Shown one piece after another: positions 37,080 to 45,987 of a DNA stretch of 64,000 nt; positions within the stretch are counted from its first letter, which is position 1; each line of letters begins with the position of its first letter. The DNA comes from CALKGK01 sp964649515 (GTDB taxonomy: Bacteria; Bacteroidota; Bacteroidia; Flavobacteriales_D; Sanyastnellaceae), in the NCBI GenBank assembly GCA_964649515.1, contig CAZYPV010000003.1, forward strand, positions 1 through 64,000. Reading direction: 5' to 3'. The notes below the pieces were generated by a model. It was not told where the DNA came from, did no database searches, and saw only the letters and a program-made list of their open reading frames with translations. Both the position numbers and the translations under genes were made by a program.

Positions 37080-40000
37080 TTATTGAATGGTGATGTATCC
37101 CTGTTTCATTGTTTTTTGACGGGAAGTGTCAATGAAGGTGTAGAAATAGGTTCCCGACGGTAGTGCTTCGCCTTTGTGGGTTCCTTGCCAATCGTTTTGG
37201 TAGTTTTCTGCTTCAAAAACAACGCTCCCCCAACGGTTGTGAACAATGAATCGGTGTTCTGGCACACGGTCGAGGCCCTCTATCCTCAATGCATCGTTAA
37301 CGCCGTCTCCATTTGGGGTGATGATGTCTGGAATACCGAGAAAAGGATCGACATCTACTTTCACAAGTGCTGTGTCGCAGCGTTGCGGACAATCTTCAAA
37401 GCAGCGGAGGTAAATGAATTGATCTACACCGAAGAAGTCAATCTCCGGGCGGTATTCCACCACATCACCTCCCACAATGTTCCAAGTTCCAAAATCAGGG
37501 ACGTCGAACATTGAGATCTCCACTTCAAATTCGCTTTCCTCGTCATTCAGCTGCACCTCCAAATCCACGGGGTCACCCGCCACAACCTCATAAACGTCGG
37601 GCAAGGCCATGGGAACCTCAGGTACGAAAATCCGTTGGGTAGCGCTAGAATACACACCACAACCGGGATTGGACAGGCTCCAAACAAAATCGTAAATGCT
37701 TCCCTCTTCCAATCCAAGCACGGTACTTTGATTGGCATTTGGCGCAACAATGTTTACTCCTGCAGCACTGCTTGTCCACTCCCCAAAATAACTTGGATCA
37801 TTCAAAGATTGAAGTATTGCCGAGGTACCATCACATGAGAGTGAACTGTCCACAACCGTGGCTACAAGGTTGGGAATGAAATCCACTTGAACTTCGACCA
37901 ATTCTTGTTCAGACCAACAGAAACCGTCGAAAATGGACACAAAATAATCGCCTGAGTCTTCTTGTGTGAGGTTTTCCAAAGATAGATTGGGTGAACTCGA
38001 AACAATGCTCTCTTCTGAGGCCAGTAGGTATTCAAACGCTTGTGCCGAAGCCAAAACCGATATTTCCAACTCCTCTCCTTCGCACAAAGGTGCATTGCTG
38101 CTCACAATAGGTGCATCAGGTCTAGGGGTGATGTTGACATCTACCGCGCTTTCAGGACTCACACAACCCCCATCGGTTATCCTTAGTGTATATGTACCTG
38201 CGTTAATTTCGCTGAGGTTTTGAATTACCGGGGGCACCGCCAGTGATGAGAAGAAACCGTTCGGACCCAACCACTGGTATTCGTCGGCATCGCTTTGAGT
38301 TGCCAAGGCCAAATTTCCTCCTTCGCATAGAATACCATCTGCTCCTTGAATGTCGGCAGCAAAAGGAATGGGGTTGATATTAACGTTCAGTGGGGCAGAC
38401 AATCCGCTCGTGCAACCCTCGGCGCTCACTTGTACTTGATAACTTCCATCGTCTTCCGCACTGCTCTGGTCAATGTTCAAAGCAGCCGTTGAAGTATTCA
38501 CCTGCACTCCACTTGGCAGCTGCCAGATATAGGAATTTGCATTTGGCGTGCTCGTGCACGAGAGATTGATTTCATCTCCTAAGCACAGTTGAGTATCTCC
38601 AGAAATGCTCGGCGGAGCGGGAGCAGCCGTTATTTGCACTAAACTACTGGCGGTTTCAGACACGCAGGAAAATTCATTGCTCACATACAAACTGTAGGTT
38701 CCTTCGTCCGACTCGTTAACGTTGAGGATCACTGCTTGCGGATTATTGGACTGAAAACCTCCTGGCCCCGTCCAGAAATAATCGAGGTTGTCATCATCAC
38801 CATTCACCAAGGCCTCCAAAACAAGATCATCTGTTCCATTGGCGCATTGAATGGAAACGTCTTGCAAGCTGAGCTCCGGAACTCCGGCAACTTGCACATC
38901 AAAAGGAGCACTTTGAGGAGTGCTGCATTCACCGATATTCACCACCACACTGTACGTACCTTCAAGGGAAGTGCTTGCGTTTGGAATGCTTAATATTGGA
39001 CTATTGAACCCATTAGGTACACCCGGACCCGACCAGGCGTAATCCACATCAAAACCATCGTATTCCTCCACTTGAATTGTCATCGTTTCACCCTCGCAAA
39101 CGGTACTGTTTCCGGAAATGAAAGGCGTACTCAAGTCGCCACTAGAAACTTCGATATTCAAGCAGCTCTCGTTGCGATAATCGTTTTGAATTCCACCGGG
39201 ATCTTCTTCTCTACCTGTTCTCGGAAATGCAAGTGGATGCATTGGTCCGTAACTCAACGTATCTAGGTTTTGCTGAAACGCGCTTGACCATAGGACATCG
39301 GCGCACAAATTGATATCGTTGCAAGGCGGGAAATTTTCGTTCACTCGAAGTTCGAAGACCAAATCGCATTCAATATCCTGCGGAATACTGTCCCACTTCA
39401 TGGTAATCAAACCCAAGTTCTCGTTGGGGAAAACCTGAATGAGCTCATCACACTCGGTCAGAAACGAACCTTGAACGAGGCTCAATCCGAAGGGTAAATC
39501 TTGCACAATCTCCACGTCGTATGCCGTACTTTCGGAGCTATTCAAATGAGAAACACTGATACTCGCTTGGGTGATTTCTCCCGGACTCAGTAGGGTTTCG
39601 CTGAGGTTCAATGTGGCTTGAAGTTGAGCTTCTCTCACGCGCACGCCTACCTCGGTAATTTCATTAGAAGGTGCTGAATTGCTCCCTTTTCGATAGTTCA
39701 AATTGCTTTGTACCGTAAGCAAGTGGCCGGCAACATTTTCTTCAAGATTCGCCACCACTGCTCTGAACCTGATAACCACTTCTTCGGGGTCTGAATTATC
39801 ATTTGCGGTATTGACCACATCTCCGAAATTCAGGAGAATTCTCCTTCTTTCATTCTCCACACCTTCACCTACGCTGCTCACTTCAACATCTTCCACAATG
39901 CTGTTTAAGCTACCGTTGTTGTATCCAAAGACGTTCACATCTGCCGTTGCTGAAATAATATCTTCAAACACCAAGCCTGCTGGAAAAACACACTCGTAGG

Positions 40001-42452
40001 CCGCATCTTTGGTTCTGCCTTCAGGAAAGGTGAGCACCGTTTCAAAAACCACCACTTCACCAACGTGTACCTCCTCGAGATTTCCCTTGTATCCGGGAAC
40101 AATATCACTCACTACTGTGCTGATTTGTGGTCTTCTAATCGTCACCGAAGCCTCATCACTCACAGGGTCAAAACGATTACTGCCTCCCGGCACCGCTGCC
40201 CATGTCACCTGAGCCGTATTCACATTTTGATCTCTACTCAAAGCCCCTCCTGCCACTTGGCATTGATAGTTCACGAAAATTCGGTTGCCATCGGGCGATT
40301 CTGCCTGAGTAGGTAGCACTGGAATGGCCAAACCAGCACCAAATAAATTCCCCGTGCTCGGCACTGTATTGCCGACCTCATCCAAAACACTCGTGAGGGA
40401 ACACGATCCCATTTGCGGTGTATCTGGAAAATCATTCACAATCAAATCATACGCCGGCGCTTCTCCAGAATTGGTGATGGTGAGCACATAATCTACCCAA
40501 TCAAAGGCATCTACTCCATTTGCGTTTGCATTAACAGGGAATCCAGCAGGAGCGAAGCTTACTCCCGTGTTATTGGTGCCAGAAACACCTTTCACCAAAT
40601 TCAGGTTGGATTGACCTACAGCCAAAGATGCTTTTGCTTGAGTTGTTGCCGAAATCCCATCGTTACCACTGCTAAAAAAGCGGGCAAAATTAATGTGAAA
40701 TAAACTTGAACTGCTAGCCGTAATGGAAACCGGTATGGTGATGTCGAGCGATATCACACGTTCCGTAAGGCGATCATCGTCATCAAAAGCGATAAACAAT
40801 TTATTGCTTTGAGCATCGATGTAAATATCGTTTGGCACCAGACCTGCATCATCGAGCGGACTCAAAACAATATCGTTTCCGAAGGTGAGATCTAAATCCT
40901 CCACATCGTGAATGGGAATAGGAAACAGGTCTTCAAAAAGAATATTGGTCGCCCTGCCCGGACTTAAAGTGCTCGTCAATCGATAAGTAATCTCCTCTCC
41001 GGGCACAAATGCGTCCCCGTTTTGGGGCGTTGAAACCAATGCTTTGGAGAAGTCTCCACGTGGAATAGCAATTCCACCATCCAACGAAAGCACACAATCT
41101 TCCACGCCATTAATGATGTCATAAATCAATTCCGAAGAAATAGCGAAAGCGTCGCCATTGGCAATCATATCTCCGTTGTCGTAGAACGATTCAATGTTCA
41201 CATCATAGGAAAAGAAGCCCAATTCACAGGATTCAAAGCCCGCTTCGTCCAATTCAAACTGCAAAAGGGTTTCTCCGTTGCCCAGATCTTGCGTGTTGAC
41301 TGGGCTTATGCTACTTGAATTGAGCAAGGCACTGTTTCCGTACGTGATTCCGTCGGGCAATGTGACGTTGAAACGAATGTTCTCTAAGCCTGAGATGTAT
41401 TCCTGAATTTTGAACTCAAACCCGAGGTTTACACTAGCACCCGGCTGAATTCCGTTCGCGGCAAAGGTGGTTCCGCTCACACCGATGTGCGAAATCGTTG
41501 CCGAAGTAGTGGCATTTGCGCTTTCTTCGTCATTAATAAAAAGCGTTGCACTGCTCAATGCAGCATCCACACTGCATGAATTGGGATCAAGCACATTGGA
41601 ATAAAACCCTTGTGTACTGCACACGATGTCTGCCGGTTCATCATCACCCACAGTGTTGTCACATTGAATGCTCAAAGTTCCTCCGTTGCTACCAGGGTTT
41701 GGTGAGGAGAGGACAAAGCAGCCCGGAGTTAAAAATGCAATTCCGTTGTATTGATATTCTGATGGTAGCTCTTGAGTCAAAACGAGGTCTGACATTTGGT
41801 AACCAGGAGCAATGTCCATGGACATCACATACTCATTGGGCCAACATGCTCCTGCGGGTGTTTTGGTTACGCTTGAACTCAGTCCAAAGGTATAGCCCAG
41901 CGGTGTAATCTCAATATTGTTGGTAGGAAACACAATGGGACCATTCACACCATTTGGATCGTTTCCAAGTTTGTAAACCGGCGCGAAACCAATGTTGAAG
42001 CTTTCATCTACTTCAGCCAACCCGCTCATATTGAGGCATACTTCCGCTTCAAGGGAAACCCCATCATTCACCAAAGAACCTACGGGAAGAAGAAAAGTAT
42101 AGAGTCGGTGCCCGTCAATTCCCGTAACCGAGTTTTCGGGGAGTTCGTCGGCCAATAAAGGATCCCCGGTAATTCCTCCCGAGAACGTTCCTCCCAAAGT
42201 AAATGCATTTAGATCGTCGCCAAAAAAAGTGCCTGTAAGCGACGAAAAATCCACTTCGGGCGGAAGAAAAATCCGCAAGTAGGGTTGAAAACCGGTTGGC
42301 CCGCTGTGCTCCAAACTCAGGCTAAAGCACAACTCTTCTCCGAGCATGGGGCTTTGGTTCCCGCTGACACTCAGGTTCAGGTTTTGGGCAGAGACAGTGC
42401 CACAGAAAAAAGCGGCCGCAATTACAGCCATTAGACGAGGGATGGTTCCCAT
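37080..42452 (-). CDS. 1790-residue T9SS type B surface protein
   Basis: This giant secreted protein has a signal peptide ending near 'GTVSAQ'. The N-terminal two thirds hold DUF11/conserved-repeat beta-sandwich domains ('YVLTITNSGEAPAYDLIVNDF'-type segments). About 1140-1600 is a series of six or so Ig-like/PKD repeats with 'LCEGEELEI'-type Cys motifs. The last ~85 residues ('ITPNGDGVNDALRI', 'HNRWGSVVFEAENY', 'LPSGTYFYTF') are a type B sorting domain. It is the first gene of a three-gene operon with PorP/SprF and a PorE-like gene. An adhesive or matrix role is inferred from architecture; the ligand is unknown. Confidence 0.93.
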   Translation of the reverse strand: MGTIPRLMAVIAAAFFCGTVSAQNLNLSVSGNQSPMLGEELCFSLSLEHSGPTGFQPYLRIFLPPEVDFSSLTGTFFGDDLNAFTLGGTFSGGITGDPLLADELPENSVTGIDGHRLYTFLLPVGSLVNDGVSLEAEVCLNMSGLAEVDESFNIGFAPVYKLGNDPNGVNGPIVFPTNNIEITPLGYTFGLSSSVTKTPAGACWPNEYVMSMDIAPGYQMSDLVLTQELPSEYQYNGIAFLTPGCFVLSSPNPGSNGGTLSIQCDNTVGDDEPADIVCSTQGFYSNVLDPNSCSVDAALSSATLFINDEESANATTSATISHIGVSGTTFAANGIQPGASVNLGFEFKIQEYISGLENIRFNVTLPDGITYGNSALLNSSSISPVNTQDLGNGETLLQFELDEAGFESCELGFFSYDVNIESFYDNGDMIANGDAFAISSELIYDIINGVEDCVLSLDGGIAIPRGDFSKALVSTPQNGDAFVPGEEITYRLTSTLSPGRATNILFEDLFPIPIHDVEDLDLTFGNDIVLSPLDDAGLVPNDIYIDAQSNKLFIAFDDDDRLTERVISLDITIPVSITASSSSLFHINFARFFSSGNDGISATTQAKASLAVGQSNLNLVKGVSGTNNTGVSFAPAGFPVNANANGVDAFDWVDYVLTITNSGEAPAYDLIVNDFPDTPQMGSCSLTSVLDEVGNTVPSTGNLFGAGLAIPVLPTQAESPDGNRIFVNYQCQVAGGALSRDQNVNTAQVTWAAVPGGSNRFDPVSDEASVTIRRPQISTVVSDIVPGYKGNLEEVHVGEVVVFETVLTFPEGRTKDAAYECVFPAGLVFEDIISATADVNVFGYNNGSLNSIVEDVEVSSVGEGVENERRRILLNFGDVVNTANDNSDPEEVVIRFRAVVANLEENVAGHLLTVQSNLNYRKGSNSAPSNEITEVGVRVREAQLQATLNLSETLLSPGEITQASISVSHLNSSESTAYDVEIVQDLPFGLSLVQGSFLTECDELIQVFPNENLGLITMKWDSIPQDIECDLVFELRVNENFPPCNDINLCADVLWSSAFQQNLDTLSYGPMHPLAFPRTGREEDPGGIQNDYRNESCLNIEVSSGDLSTPFISGNSTVCEGETMTIQVEEYDGFDVDYAWSGPGVPNGFNSPILSIPNASTSLEGTYSVVVNIGECSTPQSAPFDVQVAGVPELSLQDVSIQCANGTDDLVLEALVNGDDDNLDYFWTGPGGFQSNNPQAVILNVNESDEGTYSLYVSNEFSCVSETASSLVQITAAPAPPSISGDTQLCLGDEINLSCTSTPNANSYIWQLPSGVQVNTSTAALNIDQSSAEDDGSYQVQVSAEGCTSGLSAPLNVNINPIPFAADIQGADGILCEGGNLALATQSDADEYQWLGPNGFFSSLAVPPVIQNLSEINAGTYTLRITDGGCVSPESAVDVNITPRPDAPIVSSNAPLCEGEELEISVLASAQAFEYLLASEESIVSSSPNLSLENLTQEDSGDYFVSIFDGFCWSEQELVEVQVDFIPNLVATVVDSSLSCDGTSAILQSLNDPSYFGEWTSSAAGVNIVAPNANQSTVLGLEEGSIYDFVWSLSNPGCGVYSSATQRIFVPEVPMALPDVYEVVAGDPVDLEVQLNDEESEFEVEISMFDVPDFGTWNIVGGDVVEYRPEIDFFGVDQFIYLRCFEDCPQRCDTALVKVDVDPFLGIPDIITPNGDGVNDALRIEGLDRVPEHRFIVHNRWGSVVFEAENYQNDWQGTHKGEALPSGTYFYTFIDTSRQKTMKQGYITIQ

Positions 42453-42548
42453 AATTTCAAGGATAAGACGAACCGTAAAATTCAGAAAGAAGTGTTTGCT
42501 TCTTGTAAGAATTTCGCCCGATTTCGTCTGGGTTAGTCCTACATTACA

Positions 42549-42564
42549 GTAAGATTGCTCTTAC
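42549..42564. promoter_or_regulatory. Palindrome GTAAGA-N4-TCTTAC (second copy)
   Basis: GTAAGATTGCTCTTAC has the same six-base arms and four-base spacer as the element at 25917-25932. It lies 97 bases upstream of the giant type B cargo start and 17 bases from the tRNA-Gln terminator. A TTCTTGTAAGAA palindrome (42500-42511) lies between it and the gene. Confidence 0.5.
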
Positions 42565-42580
42565 TTCGCCGATAGCCATA

Positions 42581-42614
42581 AAAAAAAGGTCTCCGAAATA
42601 TACGAAGACCTTTT
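42581..42614 (-). terminator. Terminator of tRNA-Gln
   Basis: AAAAGGTCT/AGACCTTTT arms (42584-42592, 42606-42614) around a 13-base loop, with a T-tract on the minus strand, lie eight bases past the tRNA. Confidence 0.75.
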
Positions 42615-42621
42615 CAAAAAG

Positions 42622-42692
42622 TTGCCCCACCTGGACTCGAACCAAGACAAACGGTACCAAAAACCGGTGTGCTGCCATTACACCATGGGGCA
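42622..42692 (-). tRNA. tRNA-Gln (anticodon TTG)
   Basis: The 71-base cloverleaf has a 7-bp acceptor stem (TGCCCCA/TGGGGCA), D-stem GTGT/GCAC, and anticodon stem CCGGT/ACCGT with loop TTTTGGT (anticodon TTG). The T-arm is CTTGG-TTCGAGT-CCAGG, with discriminator A. CCA is not encoded. The outermost anticodon-stem pair (27-43) is C-U and unpaired. Confidence 0.93.
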
Positions 42693-42716
42693 AAACCTAT
42701 CCCTAGAAAGGGACGG

Positions 42717-42748
42717 CAAAGATAAACAACTTTAGAATTGTTTGTCAA
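42717..42748 (-). promoter_or_regulatory. tRNA-Gln promoter
   Basis: On the minus strand TTG (42748-42746), 21 bases, then TATCTTTG (42724-42717): a consensus Bacteroidota promoter. Transcription should start just before the tRNA at about 42710. Confidence 0.7.
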
Positions 42749-42805
42749 GCACTTCTCAAAAAAAAACTTTGACATTTCATTAACTTCGCAAAAAACAGGC
42801 AAATC

Positions 42806-44251
42806 ATGAATACCATTCAAAACTACATCGACGGAGAAATGCGGAATCCGCAAGGAAATCAATGGATGGACAACATCAATCCTGCCACAGGAAAAGTCTA
42901 TGGCAAAATTCCACTTTCCGATCATTCAGATGTAGAAAATGCCGTGAATGCTGCAAAAAAGGCCTTCCCCATTTGGAGCACTACTCCCTATGCAGAACGA
43001 TCTCGTCGCCTGAACCTGTTGGCAGACCTCATTGGTCAACACGCCGAAGAACTGGCATTGGCCGAAAGCATCGACAACGGCAAGCCTGTTTCGCTCGCTG
43101 CGCATGTAGACATTCCACGTGCCGAGAGTAACATTCGTTTTTTCGCCAGTGCCATCAACCACTTCGCCAGTGAGGCACACATTATGGAAAATACCCATGT
43201 AAATTATACCAATAGAAAACCCATCGGAGTTGTGGCATGTATTTCTCCTTGGAACCTGCCATTGTACTTGTTTACGTGGAAAATTGCTCCTGCGCTTGCA
43301 GCGGGAAATTGCGTGGTGGCTAAACCTTCAGAGGTCACCCCCCAAACGGCCTTTTTATTATCACAACTTTGCATCGAAGCAGGTTTACCCGCTGGTGTTT
43401 TGAACATTGTTCACGGAGATGGACCCACTACCGGAAATGCCATCATTTCCCATCCTGAAATTAAGGCCATTTCTTTCACAGGGGGAACTAATACTGGAGC
43501 TCACATTGCGAGAGAGGCGGCTCCAAAATTCAAAAAACTATCCCTTGAATTGGGAGGAAAAAACCCCAACATCATTTTTGCTGATTGCGATTATGACAAA
43601 ATGCTCACAACCACATTGAGGAGCAGTTTTGCAAATCAAGGCCAAATCTGCCTTTGTGGTTCGCGGATTTTTGTTGAAGAGAGCTTGTACGATAAGTTCA
43701 AATCAGATTTTGTTGCAAAGGTGAGTAAGATGAAGGTGGGAAATCCACAAAACCCTCAAACCAAGATGGGTGCAATTGTTTCCAAAAGCCATATGGAGAA
43801 GATCCTTTCTTACATACAGCTCGCTAAAGAAGAAGGTGGAAAAGTCCTTTGCGGTGGAGAACAAGTCATTCCTGAAGAGGAAGCGCTTCACGGAGGATTC
43901 TACATTGCTCCAACTGTGATCGAAGGACTCGCTTATGATTGCCGCACGAACCAGGAAGAAATCTTTGGTCCGGTAGTCACCATTACTCCATTCAAGACAG
44001 AGGACGATGCCCTCAAAATGGCCAACAGCGTAGATTATGGCTTAAGTGCGACGGTTTGGACGCGTGACCTAAGCCGAGCACACCGCGTGGCAAACGAACT
44101 GCAAACCGGCATCGCATGGATCAATTGTTGGCTCGTGCGTGATTTGCGAACCCCATTTGGGGGAACGAAATCATCTGGAGTAGGAAGAGAGGGTGGTTTT
44201 GAGGCACTTCGTTTTTTCACAGAAGCGCAGAATGTGTGCATCGAAATTTAA
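42806..44251 (+). CDS. Aldehyde dehydrogenase, muconic-semialdehyde type
   Basis: This 481-residue NAD-dependent dehydrogenase has 'SPWNLPLYLFTWKIAPALAAGN', 'FTGGTNTG', the general base Glu in 'LELGGKNPNIIF' and the catalytic Cys in 'NQGQICLCGSRIFVE'. The C-terminal 'CWLVRDLRTPFGGTKSSG' and the overall pattern are closest to 2-aminomuconic or 2-hydroxymuconic semialdehyde dehydrogenases (ALDH8-like). No other kynurenine or aromatic-degradation gene is in the window, so the substrate is an inference. Its stop codon overlaps that of the convergent 29-residue ORF. Confidence 0.9.
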   Translation: MNTIQNYIDGEMRNPQGNQWMDNINPATGKVYGKIPLSDHSDVENAVNAAKKAFPIWSTTPYAERSRRLNLLADLIGQHAEELALAESIDNGKPVSLAAHVDIPRAESNIRFFASAINHFASEAHIMENTHVNYTNRKPIGVVACISPWNLPLYLFTWKIAPALAAGNCVVAKPSEVTPQTAFLLSQLCIEAGLPAGVLNIVHGDGPTTGNAIISHPEIKAISFTGGTNTGAHIAREAAPKFKKLSLELGGKNPNIIFADCDYDKMLTTTLRSSFANQGQICLCGSRIFVEESLYDKFKSDFVAKVSKMKVGNPQNPQTKMGAIVSKSHMEKILSYIQLAKEEGGKVLCGGEQVIPEEEALHGGFYIAPTVIEGLAYDCRTNQEEIFGPVVTITPFKTEDDALKMANSVDYGLSATVWTRDLSRAHRVANELQTGIAWINCWLVRDLRTPFGGTKSSGVGREGGFEALRFFTEAQNVCIEI

Positions 44252-44337
44252 GAATCTCGATTGGTTTTCTGTCCATTGGTAAAAAACCATCCGAAACGTT
44301 GGTTGAACCATTGTTCGGCTTTACTCAGAAATTGCAT
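44248..44337 (-). CDS. 29-residue small protein, unknown function
   Basis: This minus-strand ORF from ATG 44337 to TAA 44248 encodes a basic, aromatic-rich peptide with the core 'WFNQRFGWFFTNG'. The first half is a likely amphipathic helix. It is supported by a near-perfect promoter (44357-44387) ending about 20 bases before the ATG, with an AT-rich leader and no Shine-Dalgarno, as is usual in this phylum. Its stop codon shares bases with the stop of the convergent aldehyde dehydrogenase. No family is recognised with certainty. Membrane-surface binding is possible from the Trp/Phe content. Confidence 0.6.
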   Translation of the reverse strand: MQFLSKAEQWFNQRFGWFFTNGQKTNRDS

Positions 44338-44356
44338 AAACTTAAAGTTAGGTTTG

Positions 44357-44387
44357 CAAATATACATCCGAAAATGTCCTCATCAAA
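44357..44387 (-). promoter_or_regulatory. Consensus promoter of the 29-residue ORF
   Basis: TTTG (44387-44384), 19 bases, TATATTTG (44364-44357) on the minus strand. This is the full Bacteroidota sigma-A consensus and faces the small ORF. Confidence 0.68.
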
Positions 44388-44562
44388 ACAGTTGTTATGT
44401 TTTTTTATACTAGCTCAGTGTTAAAAGCACATTAAGGTCCATTTAAACGACATAAACGAGCATGATGCTCATTCACATTTGTCTGTTCACAACAATGAAT
44501 TCACTGAGTCTAGCAATTACAAGTACTTCCGACCTTCGTGTTATTCTATTTAACCTGTTGAT
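44388..44562. other. Intergenic, no feature recognised
   Basis: AT-rich sequence upstream of the OmpA lipoprotein gene. It must hold that gene's promoter, but no clear TAnnTTTG with a -33 partner is visible. Confidence 0.4.
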
Positions 44563-45552
44563 ATGAGACCTTTATTATCCTTTGGAATTGTATGTGTTTT
44601 GATTTTGAGTTCGTGCGTGAGTGGAAGGCAGTTTGAAGAGTTGCAGAACAAAGAAAAAGCCTGCGCAGATCAACTTTCAAAACTCACTACAGAAAACGAG
44701 CAACTTTTGGCTCAAGTAAAAGAAGGGGAGAGCCAGTTGGAGTCGCTTTCAAAAGAAAACGAAATCCTCAAAGGAGATACTACATTCTTGGGTGATACGA
44801 ACAGACATCTTCGAACCCAATACGACAAGATCAATGAGTTGAACGACATTTTGGCCAACAAAAACACCAAAATGATGGCCGACATCACTTCGGAAAACAA
44901 ACAGCTCCTTGCCGACCTTCAGAAAACCCAAAATGAGCTGCAAATGCAGGAAGATGAACTGAGAATTCTTGAAGGCGAGCTCAATGCGAAAGAAGCCAAC
45001 ATCGAACAAATGAGCGCTGAGCTAGAAGCGCGTGAAGCAAGGGTTCAGGAATTGGAAGAACTCATCGCCAAGAAAGATGCCGCTGTGAACGACCTTAAAA
45101 ACCGTGTTTCTCAAGCGCTCCTTGGCTTCAAGGACAAAGGTTTAAGTGTTGAACAAAAGAACGGTAAGGTTTACGTTAGCCTCGAAGCAAAGCTCTTGTT
45201 TCCATCAGGGAGCACCAGCATCAATGCGGAGGGTAAACAAGCACTTATTGACTTGGCCAAAGCCATTGAAAACGAAGCTGATCTCGAGATCATTGTTGAA
45301 GGACATACCGATACGGATCAAATCAGAAGCAACACTATCCCTAGCGACAACTGGGAGCTCAGTGTATTGCGCGCAACGGCCGTTGTAAAGATCATGGTGA
45401 GCAATTCTCAAGTTGAACCCAAGATTTTGAGTGCATCTGGTCGTTCTGAATTTCACCCCGTCGATCCCGATGATAAGGCCAAGAACCGAAGAATCGAAAT
45501 CATCCTCTCACCCAATTTGAATGAATTATTTCAATTGATTGAACAAGGCTAA
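44563..45552 (+). CDS. OmpA-family lipoprotein with long coiled coil
   Basis: This 329-residue protein has a lipoprotein signal with lipobox 'ILSSC' (Cys17). A long Glu/Lys/Leu heptad coiled coil follows (about 25-190). The C-terminal OmpA/MotB-like peptidoglycan-binding domain (about 205-320) shows 'LLFPSGSTSIN', 'EGHTDTDQI', 'LSVLRATAVVKIM' and 'NRRIEIIL'. It probably spans from a membrane lipid anchor to the peptidoglycan as a tether. It is a single-gene unit ended by the terminator at 45590-45624. Confidence 0.9.
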   Translation: MRPLLSFGIVCVLILSSCVSGRQFEELQNKEKACADQLSKLTTENEQLLAQVKEGESQLESLSKENEILKGDTTFLGDTNRHLRTQYDKINELNDILANKNTKMMADITSENKQLLADLQKTQNELQMQEDELRILEGELNAKEANIEQMSAELEAREARVQELEELIAKKDAAVNDLKNRVSQALLGFKDKGLSVEQKNGKVYVSLEAKLLFPSGSTSINAEGKQALIDLAKAIENEADLEIIVEGHTDTDQIRSNTIPSDNWELSVLRATAVVKIMVSNSQVEPKILSASGRSEFHPVDPDDKAKNRRIEIILSPNLNELFQLIEQG

Positions 45553-45589
45553 GCCATACTAAATGTTGAAACCTGCAAAGTCAACATAC

Positions 45590-45624
45590 AACCGCTAGGA
45601 GCATTGCTTCTGGCGGTTTTTTTT
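45590..45624 (+). terminator. Rho-independent terminator
   Basis: AACCGC/GCGGTT stem with an inner AGC/GCT extension and an eight-base T-tract, 37 bases after the OmpA lipoprotein stop. Confidence 0.82.
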
Positions 45625-45714
45625 GCTCTCACTGGGCATCAAATAAATATCAAAGTCAACAAAGAAGATTTTCTCTCCTCATTCTCCCTTCTCTTTTTCA
45701 CTCTCTAAAACTGC

Positions 45715-45739
45715 CTGGGGACAGCACCCCTGTCCCCAG
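45715..45739. repeat. REP-like palindrome CTGGGGACAG-N5-CTGTCCCCAG
   Basis: Perfect ten-base arms with a five-base loop, and no T-tract, so it is not a terminator. The GC-rich form, different from the surrounding AT-rich DNA, resembles dispersed REP/BIME-type elements mobilised by Y1 transposases. Only one copy is in the window, so this is a guess. Confidence 0.5.
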
Positions 45740-45840
45740 TTTCAATATACCAGTTGCATCAATGCCCGTGGAAAAAACTTTGTGACTGAACTGATTTCGT
45801 TTGTGCATGACTAAGCACTTCGCCCATCCACTATCCTTTT

Positions 45841-45866
45841 TGAAGGGATCGAATCGCTTCCCTTCA
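45841..45866. repeat. Inverted repeat TGAAGGGA-N10-TCCCTTCA
   Basis: Eight-base perfect arms in the gene-free stretch. No adjacent T-tract; role unknown. Confidence 0.4.
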
Positions 45867-45930
45867 CCCTTTTCAACTTTACCCTTTTGAAATCGTCCGC
45901 TTACAATTGTCGCACTTGACTTCAGAACAC

Positions 45931-45963
45931 AAAAAAAGCCCGACGCTGGGCATCGGGCTTTGA
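45931..45963 (-). terminator. Terminator of Cys-rich lipoprotein gene
   Basis: AAAGCCCGA/TCGGGCTTT arms (45935-45943, 45953-45961) with a T-tract on the minus strand, 24 bases past the stop of the gene at 45988. Confidence 0.8.
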
Positions 45964-45987
45964 AAACTTCAATTTCTTAAAGCACTT

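Larger units (their letters stand above)
45625..45930. other. Gene-free stretch with two palindromes
   Basis: No coding frame of note is seen between the two terminators (about 300 bases). It contains pyrimidine-rich sequence and the two inverted repeats listed separately. Confidence 0.5.
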
